A stretch of 34,448 nucleotides of DNA from an uncultured Collinsella sp. (GTDB lineage Bacteria; Actinomycetota; Coriobacteriia; Coriobacteriales; Coriobacteriaceae), in contig CABQJK010000020.1 in the NCBI GenBank assembly GCA_902464495.1, positions 1 through 34,448 of the forward strand. The letters run 5' to 3'. Of the stretch, positions 24,584-32,265 are shown one piece after another; position 1 is the stretch's first letter, and every line of letters begins with the position of its first letter. The notes beneath the pieces were generated by a model. It saw only the letters and a program-made list of their open reading frames with translations. It was not told the DNA's origin and searched no databases. The translations under genes were made by a program, and so were the position numbers.

Positions 24584-24814
24584 CCAATCCAGTCCGCCAA
24601 GGGCTGCAGTCCGGACAACGCGGCGATGGAGGGCTTCTTCGGCCTGCTCAAGAAGGAGTTCTGGTACGGCAGGGACTGGTCGGACTGGAGCCCCGCCAGC
24701 TTCATCGAGGAGCTCGGGGGCTGGATCGGTCGATACAATACGGAGAGGCGCAGCGATGCGCTCTGTGGCCGCACGCCGGCCGAGTTCCGCTCCGCGCTGG
24801 GAAGGGCCGCGTAA
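24584..24814 (+). pseudogene. IS3-family transposase (OrfB) C-terminal fragment
   Basis: An open stretch without its own start reads KGCSPDNAAMEGFFGLLKKE, then FWYGRDW, FIEELGGWIGRYNTERRSDA and LCGRTPAEFRSAL. This is the end of the rve integrase core of IS3/IS150-type transposases: DNAAMExFFGxLKxE contains the last catalytic Glu, and YNxxRxxxxLxxxTPxxF is the usual tail. An in-frame TAG at 24581 and loss of homology upstream show that the first four-fifths of the gene are missing. An ATG at 24626 could start a 62-residue peptide, which is not a functional transposase. Confidence 0.85.
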
Positions 24815-24834
24815 CGGTTCAAGAAATCGTCCGC

Positions 24835-24862
24835 AGTCCCCATTCTTGCCCCTTTGGGACAG
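24835..24862. repeat. Possible right terminal end of the IS3-family remnant
   Basis: Downstream of the transposase fragment the minus strand reads TGTCCCAAAGGGGCAAGAAT from 24862, a TG-starting end of the sort found at IS3-family termini. The matching left end is not present, so this is a suggestion only. Confidence 0.35.
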
Positions 24863-24929
24863 CTTCTTGTTGGGGCGTGCCTGCCCCAAACCCTGCTAGG
24901 AATGAGTACAGCAAACTGAAATATTCAAA

Positions 24930-25532
24930 TTAGTCTTTGCAAATTACCTTTGAACCTTCACCATCAATTACAATTCCCTGACGGTTGTTAATTGGGCATA
25001 GATTCAAATCCGAAAACTCAGTCATTATTTTCTCGGTAACTTTCTTAAATGGTGCTGTAAGATAATGCGGAAGAACATAGAAATCAATCAAATCAAGCCC
25101 TGCATCATCTTCTTGTGAGTAGTCCTCCGGCTTTTCATCCATTTGCTCGATATATTGGATGCTTGGAGCGCATATAATTGCGCCTGCCGACTCGCCGATC
25201 ATCAATTTTCCATTTGCCAATTCCTTTTTCAGCAGTCCATCAGTTCCCGTTTTACGGAGCTGGTCCATAAGAAAGAAAGAATTTCCGCCGGTAAAATATA
25301 TCACATCTGCTTCTTCAAAAACAGACTGTATCGTTGAATAAGCCTCCGTTGAAATATCAATTTCAGTTACGATTGCTCCCAACTTTTTGAATAATTTTCG
25401 AGCCGAGCCGACATAACCGGTGTAGCCTTCACGCAGCGAAGCTGTTGGAATAAATGCGACTTTTTTATTTTCAATTTCTTCCTTTATCAGACTTCCTACA
25501 CTTGAAAAGTGAGAACATAAAAACAGTTTCAT
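24930..25532 (-). CDS. Peptidase E-like (S51 family) / type 1 glutamine amidotransferase-like protein
   Basis: 200 residues with the S51 layout: MKLFLCSHFS, VAFIPTAS, VIYFTGGNSFFLMDQL, the nucleophile elbow GESAGA with Ser115, and YVLPHY with a candidate His156. Peptidase E hydrolyses Asp-X dipeptides in the cytoplasm; relatives include cyanophycinase-like proteins, so the substrate is uncertain. AAAGGAG lies seven bases before the ATG on the minus strand. The gene is clearly AT-rich (codons such as AAA, ATT, GAA) compared with the GC-rich neighbours, and lies between IS remnants and a hairpin-rich stretch. It therefore looks like a recent import, probably from a low-GC Firmicute (inference). 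It is intact. Confidence 0.85.
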   Translation of the reverse strand: MKLFLCSHFSSVGSLIKEEIENKKVAFIPTASLREGYTGYVGSARKLFKKLGAIVTEIDISTEAYSTIQSVFEEADVIYFTGGNSFFLMDQLRKTGTDGLLKKELANGKLMIGESAGAIICAPSIQYIEQMDEKPEDYSQEDDAGLDLIDFYVLPHYLTAPFKKVTEKIMTEFSDLNLCPINNRQGIVIDGEGSKVICKD

Positions 25533-25640
25533 CAATATTCTCCTTTATATATAAATTCTTATTTGTTGAACTAAGCCGTGTATACCATACTTTCCAATGA
25601 AAGAACGCCCTGATATAGCGAAATTTTGCCGTTTTCCTGC

Positions 25641-25762
25641 GTACGTGCGTACACACTCCACAGGAATTCTAAGGGGCCTGCCCCCTTAGCACACGGACTT
25701 TGGAACAAAGTCTAGTGTGTTACGCCTTGCCAGAGGTGTACAGGCTCCCGGTATGCACGTAC
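25641..25762. repeat. Nested inverted repeats in a gene-free stretch
   Basis: The outer arms GTACGTGCGTAC (25641-25652) and GTATGCACGTAC (25751-25762) match as an inverted repeat at 11 of 12 positions. Inside lie CTAAGGGG/CCCCTTAG (25669-25689) and GACTTTG/CAAAGTC (25696-25712) with an outer CACAC/GTGTG pairing (25690-25719). No open reading frame with family resemblance is seen. The stretch could be mobile-element end structure or a folded RNA. Confidence 0.6.
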
Positions 25763-25796
25763 GAAGCAATTGCCATCAATGCGCCATATAAGTGGC

Positions 25797-25825
25797 GATC
25801 AAGTTCGCATAAAGCGACCTTGATC
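25797..25825. repeat. Inverted repeat GATCAAG/CTTGATC
   Basis: GATCAAG (25797-25803) and CTTGATC (25819-25825) pair, and the inner TCGC/GCGA extends the stem with one mismatch. A short CGCCA/TGGCG hairpin lies directly to its left (about 25782-25797). Both are in the gene-free stretch between the peptidase E-like gene and the dehydrogenase gene. Confidence 0.55.
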
Positions 25826-25838
25826 CCGCAAAACAAAA

Positions 25839-25881
25839 GGCAGGATACCATCACCACGATGATACCCTGCCTCTGTTCGTT
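25839..25881 (-). terminator. Minus-strand terminator-like hairpin
   Basis: GGCAGGATACCATC (25849-25862) pairs with GATGATACCCTGCC (25868-25881) over 14 positions with two G-T pairs on the minus-strand transcript. On the minus strand it is followed by TTTTGTTTTG. It is the second hairpin downstream of the dehydrogenase gene. Confidence 0.7.
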
Positions 25882-25924
25882 TCTGTTTACCGTTCCGAGT
25901 ACGAACTGAATGCTGGAGCAATAT

Positions 25925-25965
25925 AAAACCACCAGAAAGGTGCCTGTCCCCTTTGTGGTGGTTTT
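25925..25965 (-). terminator. Hairpin after the dehydrogenase gene, containing a GGGGACAGGCACC motif
   Basis: AAAACCACC and GGTGGTTTT (25925-25933 and 25957-25965) form the outer stem, and AAAGG/CCTTT an inner one. On the minus strand the loop region carries GGGGACAGGCACC. It lies six bases past the stop of the minus-strand dehydrogenase gene and ends in TTTT, so it can act as its terminator. The motif is also reminiscent of REP-like repeats. Confidence 0.7.
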
Positions 25966-25971
25966 GGTAGG

Positions 25972-27060
25972 TTAGGCGAGGAGCGTGTGGCCGTAGGTGT
26001 TGGCAGCCTTGATGGCGGCGGCGAACTTTTCGTCGGTGAAGGGCTCGGGGTTTCCCTGCTTCCACTCGTTGGTGGTGTGCGCGTACTCGCACAGGGCGGG
26101 GATATCGGACTCGGAAAGCCCGACCTGCTCAAGCGTCACGGGCAGTCCCATCTGCTTGTTAAAGGCTGAGTAGCGCTCAAGGTTCTCGGTATCGCCCGTG
26201 TAGGCAAACAGCACCAGCACGCCCAGGCTCACGACCTCGCCATGCAGGTAGGTGCCCTCGCGCGGAATGCTGCAGGTGGCGTTGTAGAACGCATGCGCCA
26301 CGCTCGAGTTGTAGTAGTAATCGTTTTGGTTGGTCAGGTTGGAGACGTAGCCCGTGTTGACCACGATATCGAGCGCGATCTGCTTGACGGCTTCGGTCGA
26401 CAGGTTCTGGCGAACGTCCTCAAGACCCTGCACGCCATAGGTAAACAGCGGCTCGGAGCAGGTGTGTGCGAGCGCCAGGCCAAGACCTGCGGTGTGCTCC
26501 AGGTTGCCGGCGCTCGTGGCGTACTCGACCTCGGGCTGCTTGGACAGGGCATCGCCCACGCCCGCCCAGAAGTACTCCACCGGAGCCTCGGCGATGATCT
26601 TGGGGTTGATGAAGATGTGCGCGGGGCGGTTGGGGTACGAATAGCCCTCGAGCGAGCCGTCGTCGTTGTAGACAACGGCAATGGCGGTCGCGGCCGAGCA
26701 GTTGGAGCAGATCGTCGGTACCGTAAAGACGATCTTCTTGAGCTCGATGGCCGCCGTCTTGACGGTGTCGAGCGCTTTGCCGCCGCCGCATGCGATGAGC
26801 ACATCGGCCTCTCGGCAGGCGGGGGAGTTAACAAGCTTGGCGATATTGGCACGCGTGCTGTTGGTGCCGTAGACGCGTGTCTCCAGAATCTCGATGTCGG
26901 TGCCCTCCAGTGCCGCTTCGATACTGGGAAGCGCCGCGGCCAGTGCTCGTTTACCACCGATAATCGCGACCTTGGCCGCTCCGTACTCGTCCAGCGCGCC
27001 GGGCAGCTCGTCAAAGCAGTCCTCGCCGACGGTGTAGTCGCTCATTCCAATCGTGCGCAT
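25972..27060 (-). CDS. Iron-containing alcohol dehydrogenase family (glycerol dehydrogenase-like)
   Basis: 362 residues, the length of GldA-type enzymes. An N-terminal dinucleotide-binding region (VAIIGGKRAL, ACGGGKALDTVK at 90-101, TVPTICSNCSAATAIAVVY) precedes a helical metal-binding domain with GVGDALSK (Asp170), HAFYNA and LHGEVVSLG, which align with the Asp-His-His zinc ligands of glycerol dehydrogenase. The family oxidises glycerol or related polyols/alcohols with NAD+. The substrate is uncertain, because close paralogues act on other hydroxy compounds. The gene is divergent from the ileS leader and its start has GAAGG upstream on the minus strand. No dihydroxyacetone kinase operon is adjacent. 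Confidence 0.88.
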   Translation of the reverse strand: MRTIGMSDYTVGEDCFDELPGALDEYGAAKVAIIGGKRALAAALPSIEAALEGTDIEILETRVYGTNSTRANIAKLVNSPACREADVLIACGGGKALDTVKTAAIELKKIVFTVPTICSNCSAATAIAVVYNDDGSLEGYSYPNRPAHIFINPKIIAEAPVEYFWAGVGDALSKQPEVEYATSAGNLEHTAGLGLALAHTCSEPLFTYGVQGLEDVRQNLSTEAVKQIALDIVVNTGYVSNLTNQNDYYYNSSVAHAFYNATCSIPREGTYLHGEVVSLGVLVLFAYTGDTENLERYSAFNKQMGLPVTLEQVGLSESDIPALCEYAHTTNEWKQGNPEPFTDEKFAAAIKAANTYGHTLLA

Positions 27061-27174
27061 AGCAGCCTTCTTTCGTTAGATAAAGTGCTTTCAGGTATTT
27101 TGCTCCAAGTGAGTGCTTGCGACCGCGAGAAATTACTAAAGTATGAAACCGATGTTGAGGGTTTTTCGCCGGCG

Positions 27175-27202
27175 TTGACCGTGCTACCATACAGCGCATA
27201 AG
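27175..27202 (+). promoter_or_regulatory. Promoter of the ileS T-box transcript
   Basis: TTGACC (27175-27180) and CATAAG (27197-27202) with a 16-bp spacer. The predicted start near 27208 coincides with the 5' side of the T-box Stem I, which supports both calls. Confidence 0.6.
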
Positions 27203-27204
27203 CG

Positions 27205-27503
27205 TTGATGGGGACGAGTAGTCGGCCGTCCGTGTGCTACAGAGAACGGGGAGCGCTGAGAACCCGTGCATGCGACCGATGAAAATCACCCCGGAGCTGC
27301 GGTCCCAACGGACGCGCCGTACAGGCACGTCTTAGTAGACATCGCCGAGATGGTCGTCGATACAGGCCAGCCGAGTAGCGGATGCGAGCGCGCTGTAATG
27401 CGGGTGAGGGCATCTAAGCTGGGTGGTTAAGCGAAGAGCTTTTGCGGGCAGACGGCCCGTTTTGTGGCGCTTCGTCCCAGCTTGCAGGGACGGGCGCTTT
27501 TTT
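27205..27503 (+). promoter_or_regulatory. T-box riboswitch, isoleucine specifier, upstream of ileS
   Basis: Stem I is closed by GGGGAC (27210-27215) with GTCCC (27302-27306). It shows the AGTA motif at 27217-27220, an AGAGAA bulge, GCTGAGAA, and a specifier loop GAAAATCACC with codon ATC (Ile) at 27285-27287. The antiterminator is AGCTGGG-TGGTT-AAGCG (27417-27433) pairing with CGCTT and CCCAGCT (27468-27482); the unpaired TGG would contact the uncharged tRNA end. The competing terminator GCGCTTCGTCCC / GGGACGGGCGC with six T is at 27467-27503. Uncharged tRNA-Ile would favour read-through into ileS. Confidence 0.93.
27467..27503 (+). terminator. Regulated terminator of the ileS T-box
   Basis: GCGCTTCGTCCC (27467-27478) pairs with GGGACGGGCGC (27487-27497), followed by TTTTTT (27498-27503). 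Its 5' arm shares bases with the antiterminator 3' side, so the two folds exclude each other. Confidence 0.88.
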
Positions 27504-27546
27504 GGTGCCCAACGGGCGTGCGCGCCCACGACATGAAAGGGGTACC

Positions 27547-30348
27547 GTGGCAAACGAGTACAAGCAGACGATGAATCTGCCCAAAACCGGTTTTCCCATG
27601 CGTGCCGGTCTTTCCAAGTCCGAGCCCAAGCGACTCAAGGACTGGCAGGACAACAAGGTCTACGAGCAAGTTCTGAAGAAGAACGAGGGTCACAAGAAGT
27701 TCGTGCTGCACGACGGCCCTCCGTACGCCAACGGTCCGATCCACATCGGCCACGCCATGAACAAGATTTCCAAGGACATGATCAACCGCTACTGGATGAT
27801 GCAGGGCTATGAGGTTCCCTACGTCCCCGGTTGGGACTGCCACGGCCAGCCGATCGAGCACAAGGTCGAGGAGAAGCTCGGCACCGAGAAGTTCAACCAG
27901 ACCACCACGGCTAAGATCCGCGAGCTCTGCAATGAGTTCGCCGTCGAGAACATCGAGCTGCAGAAGGCCGGTTTCCGTCGCTTGGGCGTGCTCGGCGACT
28001 GGGACAACCCCTACCTGACGCTCTATCACCAGCATGACGCCGCCGACATCGAGGTTTTCAAGGCGATGTTCGATAAGGGCATGATCTATCGCGGCCACAA
28101 GCCGGTTCACTGGTGCAAGCACTGCCACACTGCGCTGGCCGAGGCCGAGATCGAGTACTCCGACGAGACGAGCCCGTCCATCTTCGTGCGCTTTGAGATG
28201 ACCTCCAAGCCCGCCGGCCTCGAGAACTTCGACGGCCCGGTCGACTTCATCATCTGGACGACTACGCCGTGGACCATCCCGTCCGACCAGGCCGTTTCCC
28301 TCAAGCCCGGTGCCGCCTACGTCGCCGTTGAACACGAGGGCCGTGCCGAGGTCATGCTCGAAGACCTGGCTCCCAAGTGCTGCGAGGAGTTTGGCTGGGA
28401 GTACACCCCGGTCATGGTCGACGGCAAGCCCTACGTGGTCCCTGCCGAGACCTTCCACCACATCCACTACAAGCAGCCGATCTTTGACGGCGTTGAGGGC
28501 GTGGCGCTGCTGGCCGATTACGTCGGTGTCGATGACGGTACCGGTATCGTCCACAACTCGCCCGGTCACGGCGTCGATGACTACTTTGCCTGCCTCAAGG
28601 AGGGCATCACCGACATCTGCATGCCGGTCGATGACGACGGCAAGTTCTACACCGGCGAGGAGTTTGGTACCGGTGGCCCCTTCAGTGGCATGGATACCGA
28701 CGAGGCCAACCCGCACATCATCGAGTTCCTGCGCGAGCGCGGCACCCTGGTCCTCGAGAAGAAGATCACGCACAGCTATCCGCACTGCTGGCGCTGCAAG
28801 CACCCGGTGCTCTTCCGTGCTACCGACCAGTGGTTTGTCTCGATGGACAAGACCGGTTTGCGCGAGCAGGCCGGCAAGGAGGTCCGTGAGAACGTCAAGT
28901 GGTATCCGGCCCATGCGGCCAACCGCATTGGTGCCATGGTCGAGCAGCGTCCCGACTGGTGCATCAGCCGCCAGCGCAACTGGGGCGTGCCTATCCCCAG
29001 CTACACCTGCGCCGACTGCGGCGAGAAGGTCATGAACGACGCCACGCTCGACGCCGTCATCAAGCTCTTCCACGAGAAGGGCTCCGACGCCTGGTTCACC
29101 GACGCTCCCGAGAGCTATCTTGGCGAGGCCTGCGTCTGCCCCAAGTGCGGTGGCCATCACCTCAAGGCCGATAAGGACATCCTCGACGTGTGGTGGGACT
29201 CCGGCGTCTCCTGGAAGGCCGTCTGCGAGTATCGCCACGAGCTTGAGTACCCGGCGGACGTGTACCTTGAGGGCTCCGACCAGCATCGTGGTTGGTTCCA
29301 GAGCTCGCTGCTCACCTCGGTGGGTGCCAACGGCCACGCTCCGTACAAGGCGGTCGTCTCGCAAGGCTTCACCCTCGACGGCCAGGGCCGCAAGATGTCC
29401 AAGTCGCTCGGCAACGTCATCGACCCCAACAAGGTCTGCGACGAGATGGGCGCCGACATCATCCGCCTGTGGGTCGCCTCGGTCGACACCAGCTCCGACG
29501 TTTCCATCGACCACGAGATTCTCGCCCGTACGTCCGATGCCTACCGTCGTTTCCGCAACACGCTGCGCTTCCTGCTCTCCGAGCTCGAGGGTCAGTTTGA
29601 GCCCGAGACCGACGGCGTCGCCTTTGCCGACCTGCTGCCGCTCGACAAGCTCATGGTTGCCCGCCTGACCCAGGTCCAGGCCGAGGTCGACGATGCCTAC
29701 GCCAGCTACGAGTTCCCGCGCGCCTACCGTGCGCTCTACGACTTCGTGGTTACCGAGCTTTCCAACGTGTACCTCGACGCCCTGAAGGACCGTCTGTACT
29801 GCGAAAAGCCCGGCTCGCTCGAGCGCCGCAGTGCCCAGACCGTGCTCGCCGAGCTCTTCTCGATGCTCATGCGCGATCTGCAGCCGATTCTGTCCTACAC
29901 CGTCGATGAGGCCATGGCCTATGCGCCCGCCGGCTGCGTCGATCATCAGAAGTACGCCGCGCTGCTCGATTGGTACAAGTCGCCCATCACGATCGACGAG
30001 GCCAATGAGTTTGAGGGCGTGCTCGAGGCTTCGCTCGAGCTCCGTGGCGCCGTGACCAAGGCACTTGAGGATGCCCGCTCCGCCGGCACCTTCACCAAGA
30101 GCCAGCAGGTCCGCGTCAAGGCGGTCGTTCCTGCCGAGATGTATGCGCTGCTGACCGGCGATAAGGCCGTTGACCTGGCCGAGTTCTACATCGTCTCCGA
30201 TGTTGAGCTGACCCAGGGCGAGGACCTCTCCGTTGCCATCGAGGCTGCCGAGGGCGAGTGCTGCGACCGTTGCTGGAACTACCGCACCACCGTCGGCGAG
30301 TACAACGGCCACGCTCATATCTGTAAGAGGTGCGCGAATGCCCTTTAA
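27547..30348 (+). CDS. ileS: Isoleucyl-tRNA synthetase
   Basis: 933 residues, a class I synthetase of bacterial type. The HIGH motif is at 66-69 (PYANGPIHIGHAMNK), the KMSKS motif at 616-620 (GRKMSKSLGN), the CP1 editing domain lies between (WTTTPWTIPSDQAVSL, GTGIVHNSPGHGVDDY), and the C-terminal zinc finger is CCDRCWNYRTT...HICKRCANAL. It charges tRNA-Ile and hydrolyses Val-tRNA-Ile. The start is GTG 27547 with AAAGGGG upstream; an earlier in-frame start lies inside the terminator of the T-box and is not credible. Expression is controlled by the Ile T-box directly upstream. Confidence 0.98.
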   Translation: MANEYKQTMNLPKTGFPMRAGLSKSEPKRLKDWQDNKVYEQVLKKNEGHKKFVLHDGPPYANGPIHIGHAMNKISKDMINRYWMMQGYEVPYVPGWDCHGQPIEHKVEEKLGTEKFNQTTTAKIRELCNEFAVENIELQKAGFRRLGVLGDWDNPYLTLYHQHDAADIEVFKAMFDKGMIYRGHKPVHWCKHCHTALAEAEIEYSDETSPSIFVRFEMTSKPAGLENFDGPVDFIIWTTTPWTIPSDQAVSLKPGAAYVAVEHEGRAEVMLEDLAPKCCEEFGWEYTPVMVDGKPYVVPAETFHHIHYKQPIFDGVEGVALLADYVGVDDGTGIVHNSPGHGVDDYFACLKEGITDICMPVDDDGKFYTGEEFGTGGPFSGMDTDEANPHIIEFLRERGTLVLEKKITHSYPHCWRCKHPVLFRATDQWFVSMDKTGLREQAGKEVRENVKWYPAHAANRIGAMVEQRPDWCISRQRNWGVPIPSYTCADCGEKVMNDATLDAVIKLFHEKGSDAWFTDAPESYLGEACVCPKCGGHHLKADKDILDVWWDSGVSWKAVCEYRHELEYPADVYLEGSDQHRGWFQSSLLTSVGANGHAPYKAVVSQGFTLDGQGRKMSKSLGNVIDPNKVCDEMGADIIRLWVASVDTSSDVSIDHEILARTSDAYRRFRNTLRFLLSELEGQFEPETDGVAFADLLPLDKLMVARLTQVQAEVDDAYASYEFPRAYRALYDFVVTELSNVYLDALKDRLYCEKPGSLERRSAQTVLAELFSMLMRDLQPILSYTVDEAMAYAPAGCVDHQKYAALLDWYKSPITIDEANEFEGVLEASLELRGAVTKALEDARSAGTFTKSQQVRVKAVVPAEMYALLTGDKAVDLAEFYIVSDVELTQGEDLSVAIEAAEGECCDRCWNYRTTVGEYNGHAHICKRCANAL

Positions 30349-30418
30349 GGCACGGTAACTCGGCATTTTAGTTATAGGGAGAATTTGGGCGCCTTCGGCC
30401 CATTTGCTCCGCTGAATA

Positions 30419-30458
30419 AAAGCGGCATTCTGTTTTTCGGAATGCCGCTTTCGTTTTT
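30419..30458 (+). terminator. Rho-independent terminator after ileS
   Basis: AAAGCGGCATTC (30419-30430) pairs perfectly with GAATGCCGCTTT (30440-30451), followed by CGTTTTT. It separates ileS from lspA. Confidence 0.92.
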
Positions 30459-30570
30459 AGCTGGTTATTTAGCTTGCGTTGGTGGATATGTCGTACGTTC
30501 TGCGTGTGGCAATATAAGATGGTTAATTGCGTTAAACGTAATTCGATGTTTTTGAGGGTAGGGGATTGAT

Positions 30571-31170
30571 TTGGGTCGTTCTGCGGATATGACGCCGCCT
30601 TTGCGTTGGCGGTTGGGTGTTGCTGGTAGCGTGGCGTTGGCCGTGCTGCTTGTTGACCAGCTGACCAAGCTTGCGGTTCGTGCCGTTGGCGATGCTCTGC
30701 ATGTGACTGTTATCCCCGGTGTGATCGACTTCCTTTTCGTGCGTAACATCGGTGCTGCCTTTAGCATGGGCGAGGGACATGGCCTCGCATTTGCCGTGCT
30801 GGCGTTTGTCGTTATCGTTGCGATCGCGGTGTACTTGCTTCGCGCACCCCAGCTTGCTCGCTTTGAGGTTGTGGGCATGGCTATGGTCGTGGGCGGCGCC
30901 ATTGGCAATGCGATCGACCGTCTGGCTTTTGGCTTTGTGACCGATTTTATTGCCACCACCTTCATCGACTTCCCCGTCTTCAATGTGGCCGATGTCGGCA
31001 TTACGGTCGGTGTGGTGCTTGCCCTCATCGGCTACATGTTCTTTAGTCCTGCGGCCCGTGAGGTCGACGCGACCGCCGAGCTCAACGCCCGTGACGAGGC
31101 CCGCGCTAAGCGCAAGGCCCAGCAGCGTGGGATGCGTGCCCGCAAGATTCGCGAAAGGAATGAGCGCTAA
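30571..31170 (+). CDS. lspA: Lipoprotein signal peptidase (signal peptidase II)
   Basis: 199 residues with four membrane segments (about 16-36, 70-92, 98-115 and 138-160). Family motifs are VDQLTKL (29-35), the RNIGAAFS segment with Asn59, the first catalytic Asp116 in GNAIDRL, and the second, Asp141, in FPVFNVADVGI. The enzyme cleaves prolipoprotein signal peptides in the membrane. The C-terminal 35 residues are an extra, highly basic tail (RDEARAKRKAQQRGMRARK) beyond the usual length of about 165. The start is TTG 30571 with GGGTAGGGGA upstream; ATG 30589 is an alternative. The stop overlaps the rluD start by one base, the usual lspA-rluD pair. Confidence 0.95.
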   Translation: MGRSADMTPPLRWRLGVAGSVALAVLLVDQLTKLAVRAVGDALHVTVIPGVIDFLFVRNIGAAFSMGEGHGLAFAVLAFVVIVAIAVYLLRAPQLARFEVVGMAMVVGGAIGNAIDRLAFGFVTDFIATTFIDFPVFNVADVGITVGVVLALIGYMFFSPAAREVDATAELNARDEARAKRKAQQRGMRARKIRERNER

Positions 31171-32183
31171 TGGCCGACATCCATATTCTCGTTGCCGACG
31201 ACACTGCTGGCCAGCGTCTCGACGCCTATCTGGGCGCCAACGACGGCTGCCCCACGCGCTCCGCTTGCGCGCATCTGATCGAGGGCGGTGCCGTTGCCGT
31301 CAACGGCGAGACCTGCCTGTCCAAAAAGTATGCCGTGCGAGCCGGCGACCGCATTTCGGTCGACCTGCCCGAGCCGCACGACCCGACCGACGTGATTCCC
31401 GAGGCCATCCCGCTCGACATTCGCTACGAGGACGACTACCTCATCGTGCTCTCCAAGCAGCGCGGCCTTGTGTGCCATCCTGCGCATGGTCATGAGAGCG
31501 GTACGCTCGCGAATGCCCTGGTCTATCACTGCGGTATCGACCATCTGGGCACCGTGCAGGGCGAGGACCGCCCCGGTATCGTGCATCGTTTGGATCGCGA
31601 TACCTCGGGCCTTATGCTCGCGGCAAAAGACGACGACACCCAGCGCGCGCTCCAAAATCTTATCCGCACGCGCACGCTCGACCGCCGCTACATTACGCTC
31701 GTTCACGGTCATATCGCTATGGATGAGGGCACCATTAACACCGGCATTGCCCGTTCTACGCGTGACCGTGTCAAGATGGCGGTTTCGGACGATCCCTTTG
31801 CGCGCCAGGCCATCACGACCTTCAAGGTCCTTGAGCGTTTTGATTCCACGCGTTTTGACGACGGCTACACGCTCGTCGAGTGCCACCTGTTTACGGGCCG
31901 CACGCATCAGATTCGCGTGCATATGCGCCATATCAACCACGCCTGCGTGGGCGATCCACTCTACGGCAAGTGCGATGCACGCGCCGATCAGGGTCTGACC
32001 AGGCAATTCCTTCATTCCTGGCGCGTCGCATTCGACCATCCCGTGACGGGGGAGCGCATTGAGTGCCGCGACGAGCTGCCGTGGGATCTCGCTGCGGTTC
32101 TTGACGACCTGGCCCCGCGCTCGCTTGGCCGCACCGCTGCCGGCGACGAAATCGTTCCGCAGCTCGGTCTGCTCGAAGTCTAG
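31170..32183 (+). CDS. Ribosomal large subunit pseudouridine synthase, RluA/RluD family
   Basis: 337 residues: an N-terminal S4 RNA-binding domain (about 14-70; QRLDAYLG, SRSxxxxLIEGGAVAVNG-type pattern) and a pseudouridine synthase domain with HRLDRDTSGLML at 139-150, where Asp142 is the catalytic aspartate, then DRRYITLVHG and GRTHQIRVHMRH. RluD-type enzymes make pseudouridines in helix 69 of 23S rRNA; RluA/RluC-type specificity cannot be excluded by eye, so no gene symbol is given. It is translationally coupled to lspA (TAATG), as in many bacteria. Confidence 0.93.
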   Translation: MADIHILVADDTAGQRLDAYLGANDGCPTRSACAHLIEGGAVAVNGETCLSKKYAVRAGDRISVDLPEPHDPTDVIPEAIPLDIRYEDDYLIVLSKQRGLVCHPAHGHESGTLANALVYHCGIDHLGTVQGEDRPGIVHRLDRDTSGLMLAAKDDDTQRALQNLIRTRTLDRRYITLVHGHIAMDEGTINTGIARSTRDRVKMAVSDDPFARQAITTFKVLERFDSTRFDDGYTLVECHLFTGRTHQIRVHMRHINHACVGDPLYGKCDARADQGLTRQFLHSWRVAFDHPVTGERIECRDELPWDLAAVLDDLAPRSLGRTAAGDEIVPQLGLLEV

Positions 32184-32265
32184 CCAGTATTAGGTGGTTT
32201 CTTGAACTCGGTTAGCCTGCGGTAAGATATACGGTTGTTTACGTAACGCGTTGCTGGGAGCCTGC

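Noticed and set aside
24457..24843. Minus-strand 128-residue open frame over the IS3 remnant
   Set aside because: It is the antisense of the transposase tail; the plus-strand reading matches the IS3 family end.
25690..25719. Rho-independent terminator for a plus-strand transcript
   Set aside because: The stem is imperfect and is followed by TTACGCC, not a T run.
25641..25762. Integron attC site
   Set aside because: The nested hairpins lack clear R/R' core-site sequences of attC type (only a chance GTTAC-like stretch), and no integron integrase is nearby.
27427..30366. Very long minus-strand open frame opposite ileS (also 794-2557, 2769-4625, 9922-11847 and 13768-15327)
   Set aside because: These are antisense shadows created by GC-rich codon bias; their translations are low-complexity and resemble no family, while the plus-strand genes are unmistakable.
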